Below, one piece after another: positions 8,942 through 17,319 of a stretch of 64,000 nucleotides of DNA. The notes beneath the pieces were generated by a model. The model saw only the letters and a list, made by a program, of their open reading frames with translations. It was not told where the DNA came from and did no database searches. The stretch comes from Rhodopirellula baltica SH 1. GTDB taxonomy: Bacteria > Planctomycetota > Planctomycetia > Pirellulales > Pirellulaceae. The stretch lies in contig NC_005027.1 in assembly GCF_000196115.1 (NCBI RefSeq), forward strand, positions 3,348,001-3,412,000, in the 5' to 3' direction. The position numbers and the translations under genes are program-made. Within the stretch, counting starts at the first letter, position 1, and each line of letters starts with the position of its first letter.

Positions 8942-10297
8942 CTATTTCTCAGGATCCGCTTCCTTCTCAGGATCCGCTTCCGCGGTGACGGAAGAAGCGA
9001 TGCGTCCACCTTGGACCAGCACTTCCAACTCGTCCGTGAATTGCTGCTTCAATTCGGCTTCGCCGGGAAAACCTTGGTGAACCGCTTCGACGATGCCCGT
9101 GGGAGCGATCACCAACGTCAAGGGAATCGATTTCGCGGTGAACAGATCAATCAGATCGCCATCTGGATCCGACGCCACGGTCACATCCCAATCTTGTTCG
9201 CTGACGAAACCTTTCACTAACGACGAGCTTTCGCCAACATTCACGGCATAGAACTGAACACCTTTGTCGGCGAATTTTCGAGTGGTCTCGGCAATCACGG
9301 GCATCGCCTGCAAACACGGACCACACCAAGTCGCCCAGAAATCCAGCACAACAACTTTGCCCTTCAAATCTTCGTTTCGCACCGTGGAACCATCCATCAA
9401 CGTCAATTCGAATTCAGGAACGGGTTGTCCCAACAGAGGATGCTCCACCAACTTCTCTGCGGCCTGCTTTTGGAACGCTTCCAACGATTCGTATTCCACC
9501 GCCTCTCGCGGCGGGGTGTAGCGGAACAGCTTTTCGTCGACATCGCCGGTCACTCGCCAAGATTTGAAGTCGTACCGCAGCGAATAGGCATAGCCTTGAG
9601 GCACCGCGACTTGTCCGGTAGCAATCAACATCGGTGTGAGATCAACCAGCAAACGAAGCGGACGAGGTTTGCCTTCGTCACTGATCCAAAGATCCCATGT
9701 GACACCGTCCTTCTGCTGCCCACGCAGATGAATGGATTCGATGCTACCGCGATACTTGACTTTGCCCGCGACTTCGACGGATTTCATTCCACCTAAAAAG
9801 GTGACCGCCGGATCCACACCAGCCAACGTGAGTGCCAAAACGACTTCCGGGTAGGGACCAAGATTGATCTCCGAACGGGTCGCGAGTTCCTGGCACGATG
9901 CGACGTTTGGCAATCGGAAAAACGCTTCGGGCGTGAGAGCCACAACGCCCTTCTCACCATCGGAATACAACCGTTTCCGGTCGTCAGCCGACTTGTAATA
10001 AACGGTGTACTGATTGGGGTACTTCGACGCGATCTGGTAAACCGAATCAGATGTCTCGACGACTTTGCCACCCATCACCGTTTCAGCGGACAGCTCGACA
10101 GTCGCACGTGAGACATCGGCTTTTGAAATTCGCGAAAATAGCGGCGTCAATGCTTCGCGAACATCTTCACTGAGTTCAAAGGAAGGTTTGTCTTGAGCAA
10201 ATCCGGTGGTTGTCATTCCAAAAACGACAACGCAAAACATCAACGACTGCAGGATCTTCCATGTCCCAATACGAACACAATTCACAACGGTAGCCAA
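8942..10297 (-). CDS. DUF2092 domain fused to TlpA-like thioredoxin, secreted
   Basis: A hydrophobic leader ending near GFAQ is followed by a DUF2092-type lipoprotein-carrier-like region (residues ~40-270), with the pattern SDSVYQIASKYPNQYTVYY...LYSDGEKGV. The C-terminal domain is a TlpA/redoxin fold (LLGQPVPEFELTLMDG, VVLDFWATWCGPCLQAMP) whose WCGPC is the redox-active motif. It probably acts as a periplasmic thiol-disulfide protein. The frame opens at TTG 10297; GTG 10285 or ATG 10240 are alternatives, and GTG 10285 gives a well-formed signal peptide. The last residues are a duplicated EADPEK unit from an 18-base tandem repeat. Confidence 0.82.
   Translation of the reverse strand: MATVVNCVRIGTWKILQSLMFCVVVFGMTTTGFAQDKPSFELSEDVREALTPLFSRISKADVSRATVELSAETVMGGKVVETSDSVYQIASKYPNQYTVYYKSADDRKRLYSDGEKGVVALTPEAFFRLPNVASCQELATRSEINLGPYPEVVLALTLAGVDPAVTFLGGMKSVEVAGKVKYRGSIESIHLRGQQKDGVTWDLWISDEGKPRPLRLLVDLTPMLIATGQVAVPQGYAYSLRYDFKSWRVTGDVDEKLFRYTPPREAVEYESLEAFQKQAAEKLVEHPLLGQPVPEFELTLMDGSTVRNEDLKGKVVVLDFWATWCGPCLQAMPVIAETTRKFADKGVQFYAVNVGESSSLVKGFVSEQDWDVTVASDPDGDLIDLFTAKSIPLTLVIAPTGIVEAVHQGFPGEAELKQQFTDELEVLVQGGRIASSVTAEADPEKEADPEK
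8946..8981. repeat. 18-base tandem duplication at the 3' end of the TlpA-like gene
   Basis: Two perfect copies of an 18-base unit (8946-8963 and 8964-8981) lie inside the minus-strand TlpA-like gene and encode EADPEK twice before the stop. The change is in frame and adds charged residues only, so it probably reflects recent slippage. Confidence 0.85.
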
Positions 10298-10337
10298 TCA
10301 ACTGAAGAAGCAAGACAAGAGAGGACGAGGCCGCCGA

Positions 10338-11339
10338 TCAGGCAGGGGCACCCTTCAAGAATGAATAGCTTTCTCGAACGCTGTCCAAAGGCGCCGGAGA
10401 CTGATCCTGCTCGACATGGCATTGATCCACGCCAATCTCACGAGCCAAATTCATCACCGCGGGGATGTCGATGATGCCGTTGCCCAGTTCCTTGAAAGCG
10501 TCGTTTGGAACTTGACCTTCATCGGTGATGACCGGCGTGTCCTTTTTAAGATCTTTCAAATGCACTTGGCTGATCCGTCCCGCTAAACGACGCATCATCT
10601 CGATCGGATCGCGGCCGCCGATCTTGGCCCAGAAAACATCCAGCTCAAATTCCATTTTGTGCGGGTCAAAACGCTCAACGAAAATATCGAACGCGGTCAA
10701 CTTGTTCGCTTTCTTTTCGTCTTCGTTTGAGTTCGCTTCCGTATTTACCTCTTCGGCGGCACCCCCGTTGAATGTTGCGAATTCGAACGAATGGTTGTGG
10801 TAGCACATTCGCATCCCAGCGTTGCGGGTCTGGTCGGCGGCCTTGTTGGCGCGATCCGCAATCGCGCGGCATTTGTCCGCCGTGTCGCGTTGGTGTTTCG
10901 CGATGTAGCCAAAGACGACGTGCCGCAATCCGATCCGCTCGGCCAATTCCAAAGTTGTTTCGACTGAACCGACCCCATCCTTTTCCGGTTCCGCGATGAC
11001 ATTGAAATCCATGAATGCACTGTGCACGATCAATCCGTTGTCGCGAGCGATTGCCGCCAAACGAACGGCTTCATCATCGATGTTCATCAACTCGACCTGA
11101 CGATAACCCGCCTCCGCGACAGCTTTCAGCGTTCCCTCGGGGTCAGCCTTCATCGCATCCCGAAGTGTGTACAGCTGCAATCCGATGCGATCCATGTATG
11201 GCAGCGGCTGGCCACCTTCCGCGGCAGTTTTTTCTGCTTCTTGAGCCAATAGAATCAAAGGTTGAGCCAACCAAGCCGCCATCGCGGAAGTGGCGGTCAA
11301 TTGCAATGCCGTGCGGCGATGGATCGAAGGAGTCTTCAT
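10338..11339 (-). CDS. Exported sugar phosphate isomerase/epimerase-like TIM-barrel protein
   Basis: The N-terminus IHRRTALQLTATSAMAAWL is a twin-arginine type signal. The mature part (DRIGLQLYTLRDAMKADPEGTLKAVAEAGYRQVEL) is the start of the xylose isomerase-like barrel family. MCYHNHSFEF and EFELDVFWAKIGGRDPIEM supply the metal-binding His/Glu/Asp positions seen in that family. Planctomycetes have many such exported isomerases with unknown sugar substrates. The frame is open to 11480, but ATG 11339 places the signal at the N-terminus and is chosen. It is last in a minus-strand run after floA, a small protein and rhomboid, with a 185-base gap that may hold its own promoter. Confidence 0.85.
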   Translation of the reverse strand: MKTPSIHRRTALQLTATSAMAAWLAQPLILLAQEAEKTAAEGGQPLPYMDRIGLQLYTLRDAMKADPEGTLKAVAEAGYRQVELMNIDDEAVRLAAIARDNGLIVHSAFMDFNVIAEPEKDGVGSVETTLELAERIGLRHVVFGYIAKHQRDTADKCRAIADRANKAADQTRNAGMRMCYHNHSFEFATFNGGAAEEVNTEANSNEDEKKANKLTAFDIFVERFDPHKMEFELDVFWAKIGGRDPIEMMRRLAGRISQVHLKDLKKDTPVITDEGQVPNDAFKELGNGIIDIPAVMNLAREIGVDQCHVEQDQSPAPLDSVRESYSFLKGAPA

Positions 11340-11524
11340 TGGGACCGAGGTGCAAAGGTGCCAAAATGGATGTGGAACTGACGAGCAAGTGAAACGGAGA
11401 ACACGCCGCAAAAGATTTCGGCACGCTGCTTCCGTCGCGGTGCTTTCATCACTGTGCTTCGCGCCGGAAGCCGGTTTCAACCAGAGGTACGCGTCCTCAC
11501 GGATTGCCAGTTCGTTCGAAGAGA

Positions 11525-12436
11525 TCAGTCCAGTTCGCGTTTTTGTCGCTGACGCCGGCTGTATCTCTCCAAGGTTTTACGTTCCGAGGAAGTCAGGCTG
11601 GATTCCCCTGACTCATGGATTTTAGCCAGAATTCGGTCCGCATCCTCTGCTTCGGCGCGGATTTTTTTGTCGGGATCATGCAATTTCAGCTTTGCTCGAC
11701 GAGATTTCAGCCTCATTTCGTCCTTGAAATCGCCAAACCGTCTGAAATCAAGCCAATGGAATGACCACTGAAGTCGGTGATACAGGAACCCAAAGAGTGC
11801 CCCCGCCAGGTGAACTTCAAAGGCGGTCGAGCTGGCGGAACCGAAAAGCCCCAAAGCGGACACCAAATCAATCAGTACCAAAACCGAGGCCAACACCCAC
11901 GCTTTCACGGGAAAAACGAACATGAAGAGCACTTCCTGGTGGGGGAAGTAGCAAGCGAAGAGGACCATTACCGCGATCACCGCACCGCTGGCCCCGATCG
12001 TCGACACGCCAATGATCTCGGGACTCAATTGCCCAGTCTGGAACAACGAGATGGCACATGGGTACAGCATCCCAACGATGCCACCCGCGATCACCGCGAT
12101 CAAATAAAACCTGAGAAACTCCTGCCCCCCCAACCGTTGTTCTACCGGACTCCCAAAGACGAACAACAAGAACATGTTGAAGAGAATGTGTAGTGGCAGG
12201 ACCTCCTCGGTATTGTGCATGAACCCGTAGGTCAGTGGTTGGAACCACAACCAAGGTTGAAGCAACGTTTGGCCGCTGACGCCAAACCAATCGCTGAGCA
12301 GCCCTTTCGACAGCCAATCTACCGCGAATAACGCGACATTGATCCCGATCAAAACCTTGATCATCGACAAGGGATTCTCAATTCGATCCCACGGTGTTCG
12401 TTCGGAGCGACTGTAGTCGCGTTCGTTCAGCCCCAT
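11525..12436 (-). CDS. Rhomboid family intramembrane serine protease
   Basis: Six or so membrane helices carry rhomboid signatures: HILFNMFLLFVFG (HxxxN in helix 2), IGASGAV with the catalytic Ser (about residue 150), and AFEVHLAGALFGFLYHR with the catalytic His (about 209). The family cleaves membrane proteins within or near the bilayer. The C-terminal ~80 residues are charged and helical (KSRRAKLKLHDPDKKIRAEAEDADRI...), a cytoplasmic tail common in planctomycete rhomboids. ATG 12436 is chosen over an in-frame TTG at 12448. It follows the small floA-linked gene by 35 bases, so the three may form one transcript. The substrate is unknown. Confidence 0.88.
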   Translation of the reverse strand: MGLNERDYSRSERTPWDRIENPLSMIKVLIGINVALFAVDWLSKGLLSDWFGVSGQTLLQPWLWFQPLTYGFMHNTEEVLPLHILFNMFLLFVFGSPVEQRLGGQEFLRFYLIAVIAGGIVGMLYPCAISLFQTGQLSPEIIGVSTIGASGAVIAVMVLFACYFPHQEVLFMFVFPVKAWVLASVLVLIDLVSALGLFGSASSTAFEVHLAGALFGFLYHRLQWSFHWLDFRRFGDFKDEMRLKSRRAKLKLHDPDKKIRAEAEDADRILAKIHESGESSLTSSERKTLERYSRRQRQKRELD

Positions 12437-12471
12437 TCTGGCAATCAATCCATCACAGAAAATTGGCGTCG

Positions 12472-12906
12472 CTAAAACGAGCGACGTTTGAGAATTTCGC
12501 TCATCAAGAATGCTTGCTGAGCCCCACCGGGTCGGGACAACAATCGTCGCAGATTGTCCACCGGCGTCGCCACCCGTCCTCTCGATTTGGAGCCGTTTGA
12601 CTTCCGATCGCCCTCGTTTGTTTCACCCTCTCGTTGCGAAACGCTGCCTAAACGCTCCTCCACCACTTCCCCCATGACGACATCGTCGCCAGCGTGATCG
12701 TCCACGATGGACACATCAATGGCTTCGGCAAGTTGCCGCGTCACCCGTTCGCGATTGCGATCGGAGTACTGTCGCGGACGCGAATGATTGTCCTGACGTC
12801 GTTGCTCGTCTTGCAACGCGCGAAAATCAATCGCGTTGCGTTGTCGAATCTCTGCCGACTTTCGCAGAAACGCTTCAAGCTCGTTGGGGTTTTCTTCGCG
12901 GGGCAT
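12472..12906 (-). CDS. Hypothetical hydrophilic protein coupled to floA
   Basis: This 144-residue protein starts one base after the floA stop codon. It is highly charged (many Arg, Glu, Asp, Gln), has no signal or membrane segment, and begins with a helix-prone stretch (NELEAFLRKSAEIRQRN). The C-terminal part (TPVDNLRRLLSRPGGAQQAFLMSEILKRR) looks amphipathic. I recognise no domain. Tight spacing suggests it is made with flotillin and might bind it, which is an inference from position. Confidence 0.7.
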   Translation of the reverse strand: MPREENPNELEAFLRKSAEIRQRNAIDFRALQDEQRRQDNHSRPRQYSDRNRERVTRQLAEAIDVSIVDDHAGDDVVMGEVVEERLGSVSQREGETNEGDRKSNGSKSRGRVATPVDNLRRLLSRPGGAQQAFLMSEILKRRSF

Positions 12907-12907
12907 T

Positions 12908-13996
12908 TCAGTGGGTCTCTTCAGGCGTGTCAGGATCGTGCGAATGCCCGGCTAAGGCACGCCGCATCTCGGTATCCGCGCTCACGTTTTGCAAACGGTA
13001 ATAATCCATCACCAAAAGCTTCCCACTTCGGAAAGCCTCGGCCATAGCCCGTGGCACATCCGACTGAGCTTCGACCACTTGGGCCTGACTCTTTGCGATC
13101 TCCGCCTGCATCTCCTGCTCTTCGGCGACCGCCGCCGCACGTCGGCCTTCGGCGTTGGCTCGAGCCACCGCGGTGTCGGCTTCCGCCTGATCGGCTTGCA
13201 AACGGGCACCGATGTTGGCACCGACATCGATGTCAGCGATATCGATGGAAACGATTTCAAACGCCGTTTGAGAATCCAGCTTCTTCACCAACACGGCTTT
13301 GCTGATCACGTCCGGATTTTCGAGCACCGCTTTGTGGTCGTCCGCCGACCCGATCGCACTGACGATCCCTTCGCCAACTCGAGCGATGATGGTTTCTTCC
13401 GTCGCACCACCAATCAATTGCTGCAGATTGGCTCGCACGGTCACACGAGCTCGAACCTTCAACTGAATCCCGTCCTTCGCGACGGCATCAAGCGACGGTT
13501 TCGCCGAACCTCTCGGCGGGCAATCGATGACCTTCGGATAAACACTTGTCTGAACCGACTCCAACACGTCACGTCCCGCCAAATCGATTGCGGTCGCTTC
13601 GCGGAACGTCAACGAAATCGTCTTGGCCTTTTTTGCAGCGATCAATGCACGGATGACTTGCTGCACATTCCCGCCGGCCAAATAGTGAGCTTCGAGTGCA
13701 CCGACGGTCAGCTCAGGATCATCCAGACCGGCTTGCGTAGCCATGATTTTGCTTCGCACGATCGCTCGCGTATTGACCTTTCGGAAGGTCATCCCGATCA
13801 GATTGCCAAACGAGATTTTGGAGCCCGTTAAGACGGATTGGATCCACAACCCGAAGTAACTGGTGAAGATAAACAGCACCACAACGATCCCGGCGAAAAT
13901 CACCAGTGCACCAATCAGCAATGCAGTGGTGACCTTGGGCATCTGAGCCAAAGGCAGGGTGTCCAACAACAGCGATGCAATCATGGGGCGTCTCAT
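12908..13996 (-). CDS. floA: Flotillin-like protein FloA (SPFH family)
   Basis: An N-terminal hydrophobic segment (about residues 22-48) is followed by the FloA core: [27 protein letters not shown], then [28 protein letters not shown] and [19 protein letters not shown] coiled-coil region rich in Ala/Glu ([40 protein letters not shown]) follows. FloA scaffolds functional membrane microdomains. At 362 residues it is slightly longer than the Bacillus protein. No nfeD gene, the common partner, is next to it here; instead a small hydrophilic gene and rhomboid follow. Confidence 0.92.
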   Translation of the reverse strand: MRRPMIASLLLDTLPLAQMPKVTTALLIGALVIFAGIVVVLFIFTSYFGLWIQSVLTGSKISFGNLIGMTFRKVNTRAIVRSKIMATQAGLDDPELTVGALEAHYLAGGNVQQVIRALIAAKKAKTISLTFREATAIDLAGRDVLESVQTSVYPKVIDCPPRGSAKPSLDAVAKDGIQLKVRARVTVRANLQQLIGGATEETIIARVGEGIVSAIGSADDHKAVLENPDVISKAVLVKKLDSQTAFEIVSIDIADIDVGANIGARLQADQAEADTAVARANAEGRRAAAVAEEQEMQAEIAKSQAQVVEAQSDVPRAMAEAFRSGKLLVMDYYRLQNVSADTEMRRALAGHSHDPDTPEETH

Positions 13997-14174
13997 GGGG
14001 GCGGCATATGTTCGAACCAGACGAAGCTGCCAGGTAAGAAGAGGCTCGAATCGGACACGAAGAAGGCGTTTTTTCCTTCGTCCTGTCTTTCGGGGGCCGA
14101 TATCATCGTCCTGGCCCCGTGATCCAGTGTCAAGCGCGGCAACTCGCTCACGTCCATCGCGACACGAACTTCAC

Positions 14175-15908
14175 TCAACCGTTCGAATTGTTATCGTCAC
14201 TGGACTTGGATTCGTCTGATTCACCCGTCGTTGAATTGTCCTGCGTCGGCAAATCGTCATCCATCCATTCCGCTAAAGAACGAGTTCCCGCGGCAACGCA
14301 CTCAGCTTCTTTGAGGGCGGCCAGGGTCTTCCAGGCCGGATGATCGCTCGCCGGCCGGAACCGATGAGCCAACCGCATCACTTCAGCCAGAAGAATGTTG
14401 TCGGCGGGTCGGGCAAGAGTGAGCTGGTTTTCTTGGCCCGCCCCGGTTACCACGCGCCGCAAAAAGTTGGCCTCGATCAGCCGCGTTTCCATTTCGTGAA
14501 CCACGCGGCTCGACAATCCCAATCGATCGGACAATTCCTGACGCCCAACGGCTTCGCCTTCAGCAAAAGCGATCGCGACCTCGGTCATGATTGGAAGCAT
14601 CCAATCGGGGTCACCGGCCGGCAAGTCTTCCTGCTTCTCACCACGGCGACGGAATTCTTTGCCGCGAACGGTTTGCAAGGTGTAGGTCAAAATCAGTCCA
14701 AATAAGACGATCAACCACGTCAGGTAGATCCAAAGCAAGAACAACGGGATCACTCCGATGGACCCATACAGTTCCAAATACGGAACAGCAGTCGTCACGT
14801 AAATCTGGAAACCATACTTGGCAAACTCCCACAACACCGCGCTGACCGCCGATCCCATTACGGCGGCTCGCACCGAAACATGAGTGTTCGGCATCAACGC
14901 ATACAGCAGGAACAACAACACCCAAGCGGCGAGCAACGACAGAGCGTGTTGCAGAATCCAAACTGGCCCGGAGCCGGCACCCAGATTTCCAAACCAGTCG
15001 ATGACCTGTGCTGACATGTAAAGGCTCAGCGCCAACAGCCCGCTTCCAAGCGTGATGATCGACCAATGAACCGCCACGCGAAGATGAATCGGTCGCTGCG
15101 TTGGAGCATCAAAAATGCGGTTGAACAAATACTCGGTTGCATCCGCCAACGCGACCGCGGCGTAGATGAATAACAACAAACCAAAGACGCCGATCGATGC
15201 AAAGTCCAACGAAGCGATCTTGGAAGTCGCCCCGTGCAGTGTCTGCCGAATGATTTCGCGAGCTTGATCGTCGGCTTCCGCTTTGCCTTCGATCTCTTCT
15301 GCATCAATGACTTCGCCGGCCGCATCCTCTGCCGTCGGCGGGTATCCGGCGATGGTTGGGTCCGTTGCATCACCTGCCAAGCCCCCTTCTTCCGGCATTC
15401 CGTCAGGTCCGCCCCCGAGTCCTTCATCGCCAATGCCTTCGGCGGCGTTTGAACCTTCGGAATTTTCGTTGACGTCGCCGGAGTCAGGGACGACCAATTC
15501 GATCACGGGGTCGTCTGAGTCTCGAAAATCCGGCGTGTTCACTTCCGTCGAGTCCACGGTCGCTTCGATTGGCAAAGCGTCGGGATCGGGTTCCGGAACC
15601 GGAATGTATTCCGCTGGGATCTGTGGAACACCAAAGAACGAATACAGTTGGTTCTCAACCCTCAACTGCACGTCATCCAACCCGCCGAAGACGCGAAACA
15701 TCACCAACCCCAGCACCACGACGGGGATCAGTGAGAAAATCGTTCGGTAAGTCAACTCCGCCGCCATGCCCTCGGCACGATGTCGGTGCAACTGAGCGCT
15801 GCAGTGGATGACCAGATCCCACGCCGTTCTCAACTGATGTTGGCGGCGAGACAGTTCGTCTCTCGGACGCTCAATCGTTTCGACAATGTAATTCCACCAG
15901 TGACGCAC
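14175..15908 (-). CDS. YihY/BrkB family membrane protein with large acidic insertion
   Basis: The family pattern is clear: AEGMAAELTYRTIFSLIPVVVLGLVMF (first helix), then SLDFASIGVFGLLLFIYAAVALADATEYLFNRIF and SIGVIPLFLLWIYLTWLIVLFGLILTYTLQ. The C-terminal ~150 residues form a winged-helix-like cytoplasmic tail (AVGRQELSDRLGLSSRVVHEMETRL). Between helices 1 and 2 lies a ~120-residue Asp/Glu/Gly/Pro-rich stretch (about 15261-15626) without hydrophobic residues. GTG 15908, preceded by AAGGA at good spacing, was chosen; the frame opens at TTG 15986. The role of the family is poorly known, and older names calling it ribonuclease BN are wrong. Confidence 0.83.
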   Translation of the reverse strand: MRHWWNYIVETIERPRDELSRRQHQLRTAWDLVIHCSAQLHRHRAEGMAAELTYRTIFSLIPVVVLGLVMFRVFGGLDDVQLRVENQLYSFFGVPQIPAEYIPVPEPDPDALPIEATVDSTEVNTPDFRDSDDPVIELVVPDSGDVNENSEGSNAAEGIGDEGLGGGPDGMPEEGGLAGDATDPTIAGYPPTAEDAAGEVIDAEEIEGKAEADDQAREIIRQTLHGATSKIASLDFASIGVFGLLLFIYAAVALADATEYLFNRIFDAPTQRPIHLRVAVHWSIITLGSGLLALSLYMSAQVIDWFGNLGAGSGPVWILQHALSLLAAWVLLFLLYALMPNTHVSVRAAVMGSAVSAVLWEFAKYGFQIYVTTAVPYLELYGSIGVIPLFLLWIYLTWLIVLFGLILTYTLQTVRGKEFRRRGEKQEDLPAGDPDWMLPIMTEVAIAFAEGEAVGRQELSDRLGLSSRVVHEMETRLIEANFLRRVVTGAGQENQLTLARPADNILLAEVMRLAHRFRPASDHPAWKTLAALKEAECVAAGTRSLAEWMDDDLPTQDNSTTGESDESKSSDDNNSNG

Positions 15909-16067
15909 GGTGAATTCCTTGATGGGTGGTCGGCAGATGGAGGATTCGAAACGGGCGACGGATTGGTTGAACCGACGAAGGGCCAAACAGGAATCAATCG
16001 ATTGTCGATTGCTGCATCGTCACCATCCGACCGCTTGGAGGCAACGTGTCGTGATCCCATTCATTGC

Positions 16068-17042
16068 TCAAGTGACCGAGCACCGCAACGGTTTGCCCGC
16101 CAACCCCGCGATCAAGTTGTCGACCGCGATTTCCGACATTGCGTTTCGGCTGGTATGAGTCGCACTGCCGATATGCGGCAAGATCACGCAGTGAGGCGAC
16201 TTCACCAAGGCGTGATCAGCGGGCAGGGGCTCAGGCGTCGTGACATCCAATCCGGCTGCAAAGATGGCTCGCCGATTCAAGGCGTCGACCAAAGCGTCTT
16301 GGTCGACAATTTCACCTCGTGCCGTGTTGACCAACACCGAGGTCGACTTCATTTTCCCAATCGCATCCGCATCGATCAGGTTGCGCGTCTCGTCCGTTAG
16401 CGCGACGTGCACCGAGACGAAATCGCTTTCCGCCAACAAAGTGTCGAGTTCGACACGTCGGCCGCCCAATTCTTTTTCAACGTCGCCTTGATCGCTTCGC
16501 GACGTGTACAGGAGGTTCATCCCCCAACCTCCTACCAATCGCTTGGCGGTCGCTTTTCCGATGCGTCCCATGCCGACAATTCCTAGGGTTTTGTCGGAAG
16601 GCTCGACTCCCAACCACCCCGTCGGCTCCCAAGTTTTCCACTCGCCTTCACGAACTTGATTGCCCGCCGGTAGGACGTGCCGTGAGGCAGCAAACAACAA
16701 AGACACAGCCAAATCGGCGGTCGCATCGGTCAATACGTCTGGCGTATTCCCCACCACAACGCCGCGGGTCTTGGCCGCATCGACGTCAATGTTGTTGAAA
16801 CCGACGGCATAATTGCTGACGACGCAAAGTTGCTCACCCGCGACATCCATCAACTCGCCGTCGATTCGATCGCTCAGCATGGTCAGCAAACCATGCCGGC
16901 CCTTCACCAATCGGCACAGTTCCTCACGACTGGGTGGGATCGCCTCCGGCCAAACCTCGACTTCACAAACTTCTCGAAGCCGCTTCAGCGACTCGCCGGG
17001 AATTTGCCGCGTTACCAATACGCTGTGTTTCATCGTTTCCAT
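16068..17042 (-). CDS. D-isomer specific 2-hydroxyacid dehydrogenase (glyoxylate/glycerate type)
   Basis: The NAD(P)-binding motif GIVGMGRIGKA, the block VLVNTARGEIVDQDALVDAL, and LPHIGSAT with the catalytic His are all present in order, as in D-glycerate/glyoxylate reductases. NYAVGFNNIDVDAA and GNTPDVLTDATADLAVSL are the usual substrate-domain and hinge signatures of that subgroup. The enzyme is probably cytosolic and reduces hydroxypyruvate or glyoxylate. The frame is open upstream to 17288, but ATG 17042 or ATG 17033 (MKHSVLVTRQIPG) matches family length of about 320 residues. It is divergent from the TPR protein gene. Confidence 0.88.
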   Translation of the reverse strand: METMKHSVLVTRQIPGESLKRLREVCEVEVWPEAIPPSREELCRLVKGRHGLLTMLSDRIDGELMDVAGEQLCVVSNYAVGFNNIDVDAAKTRGVVVGNTPDVLTDATADLAVSLLFAASRHVLPAGNQVREGEWKTWEPTGWLGVEPSDKTLGIVGMGRIGKATAKRLVGGWGMNLLYTSRSDQGDVEKELGGRRVELDTLLAESDFVSVHVALTDETRNLIDADAIGKMKSTSVLVNTARGEIVDQDALVDALNRRAIFAAGLDVTTPEPLPADHALVKSPHCVILPHIGSATHTSRNAMSEIAVDNLIAGLAGKPLRCSVT

Positions 17043-17319
17043 TCCCAAACGTGACGTTTCATCGACTCGATTCCCCTTCGCGGCTTTCTCAGAAACCGAC
17101 ATAATGGATCTCTGCCCCGCGACCAGGGCTTCTCGTTTCCTAAAAATGATACGATGGAGTTCGTCCGCGAAACACAGGGTTCCGGATCTTCGAACGGAAA
17201 CAGCACCCTTTCCTGAACTCGTGTGCCACGTGCTGCGAACGGATTGTGCAGAAACGGATTCCGGAAACCGAATTCCAACACCCTCCAACTTGCCCCCTAC
17301 CCTTCGACGAGACTTCTGG

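Noticed and set aside
12989-13831. 280-codon plus-strand frame inside floA
   Set aside because: It is the mirror of the floA coding sequence, with His/Arg/Asp-rich composition and no family features.
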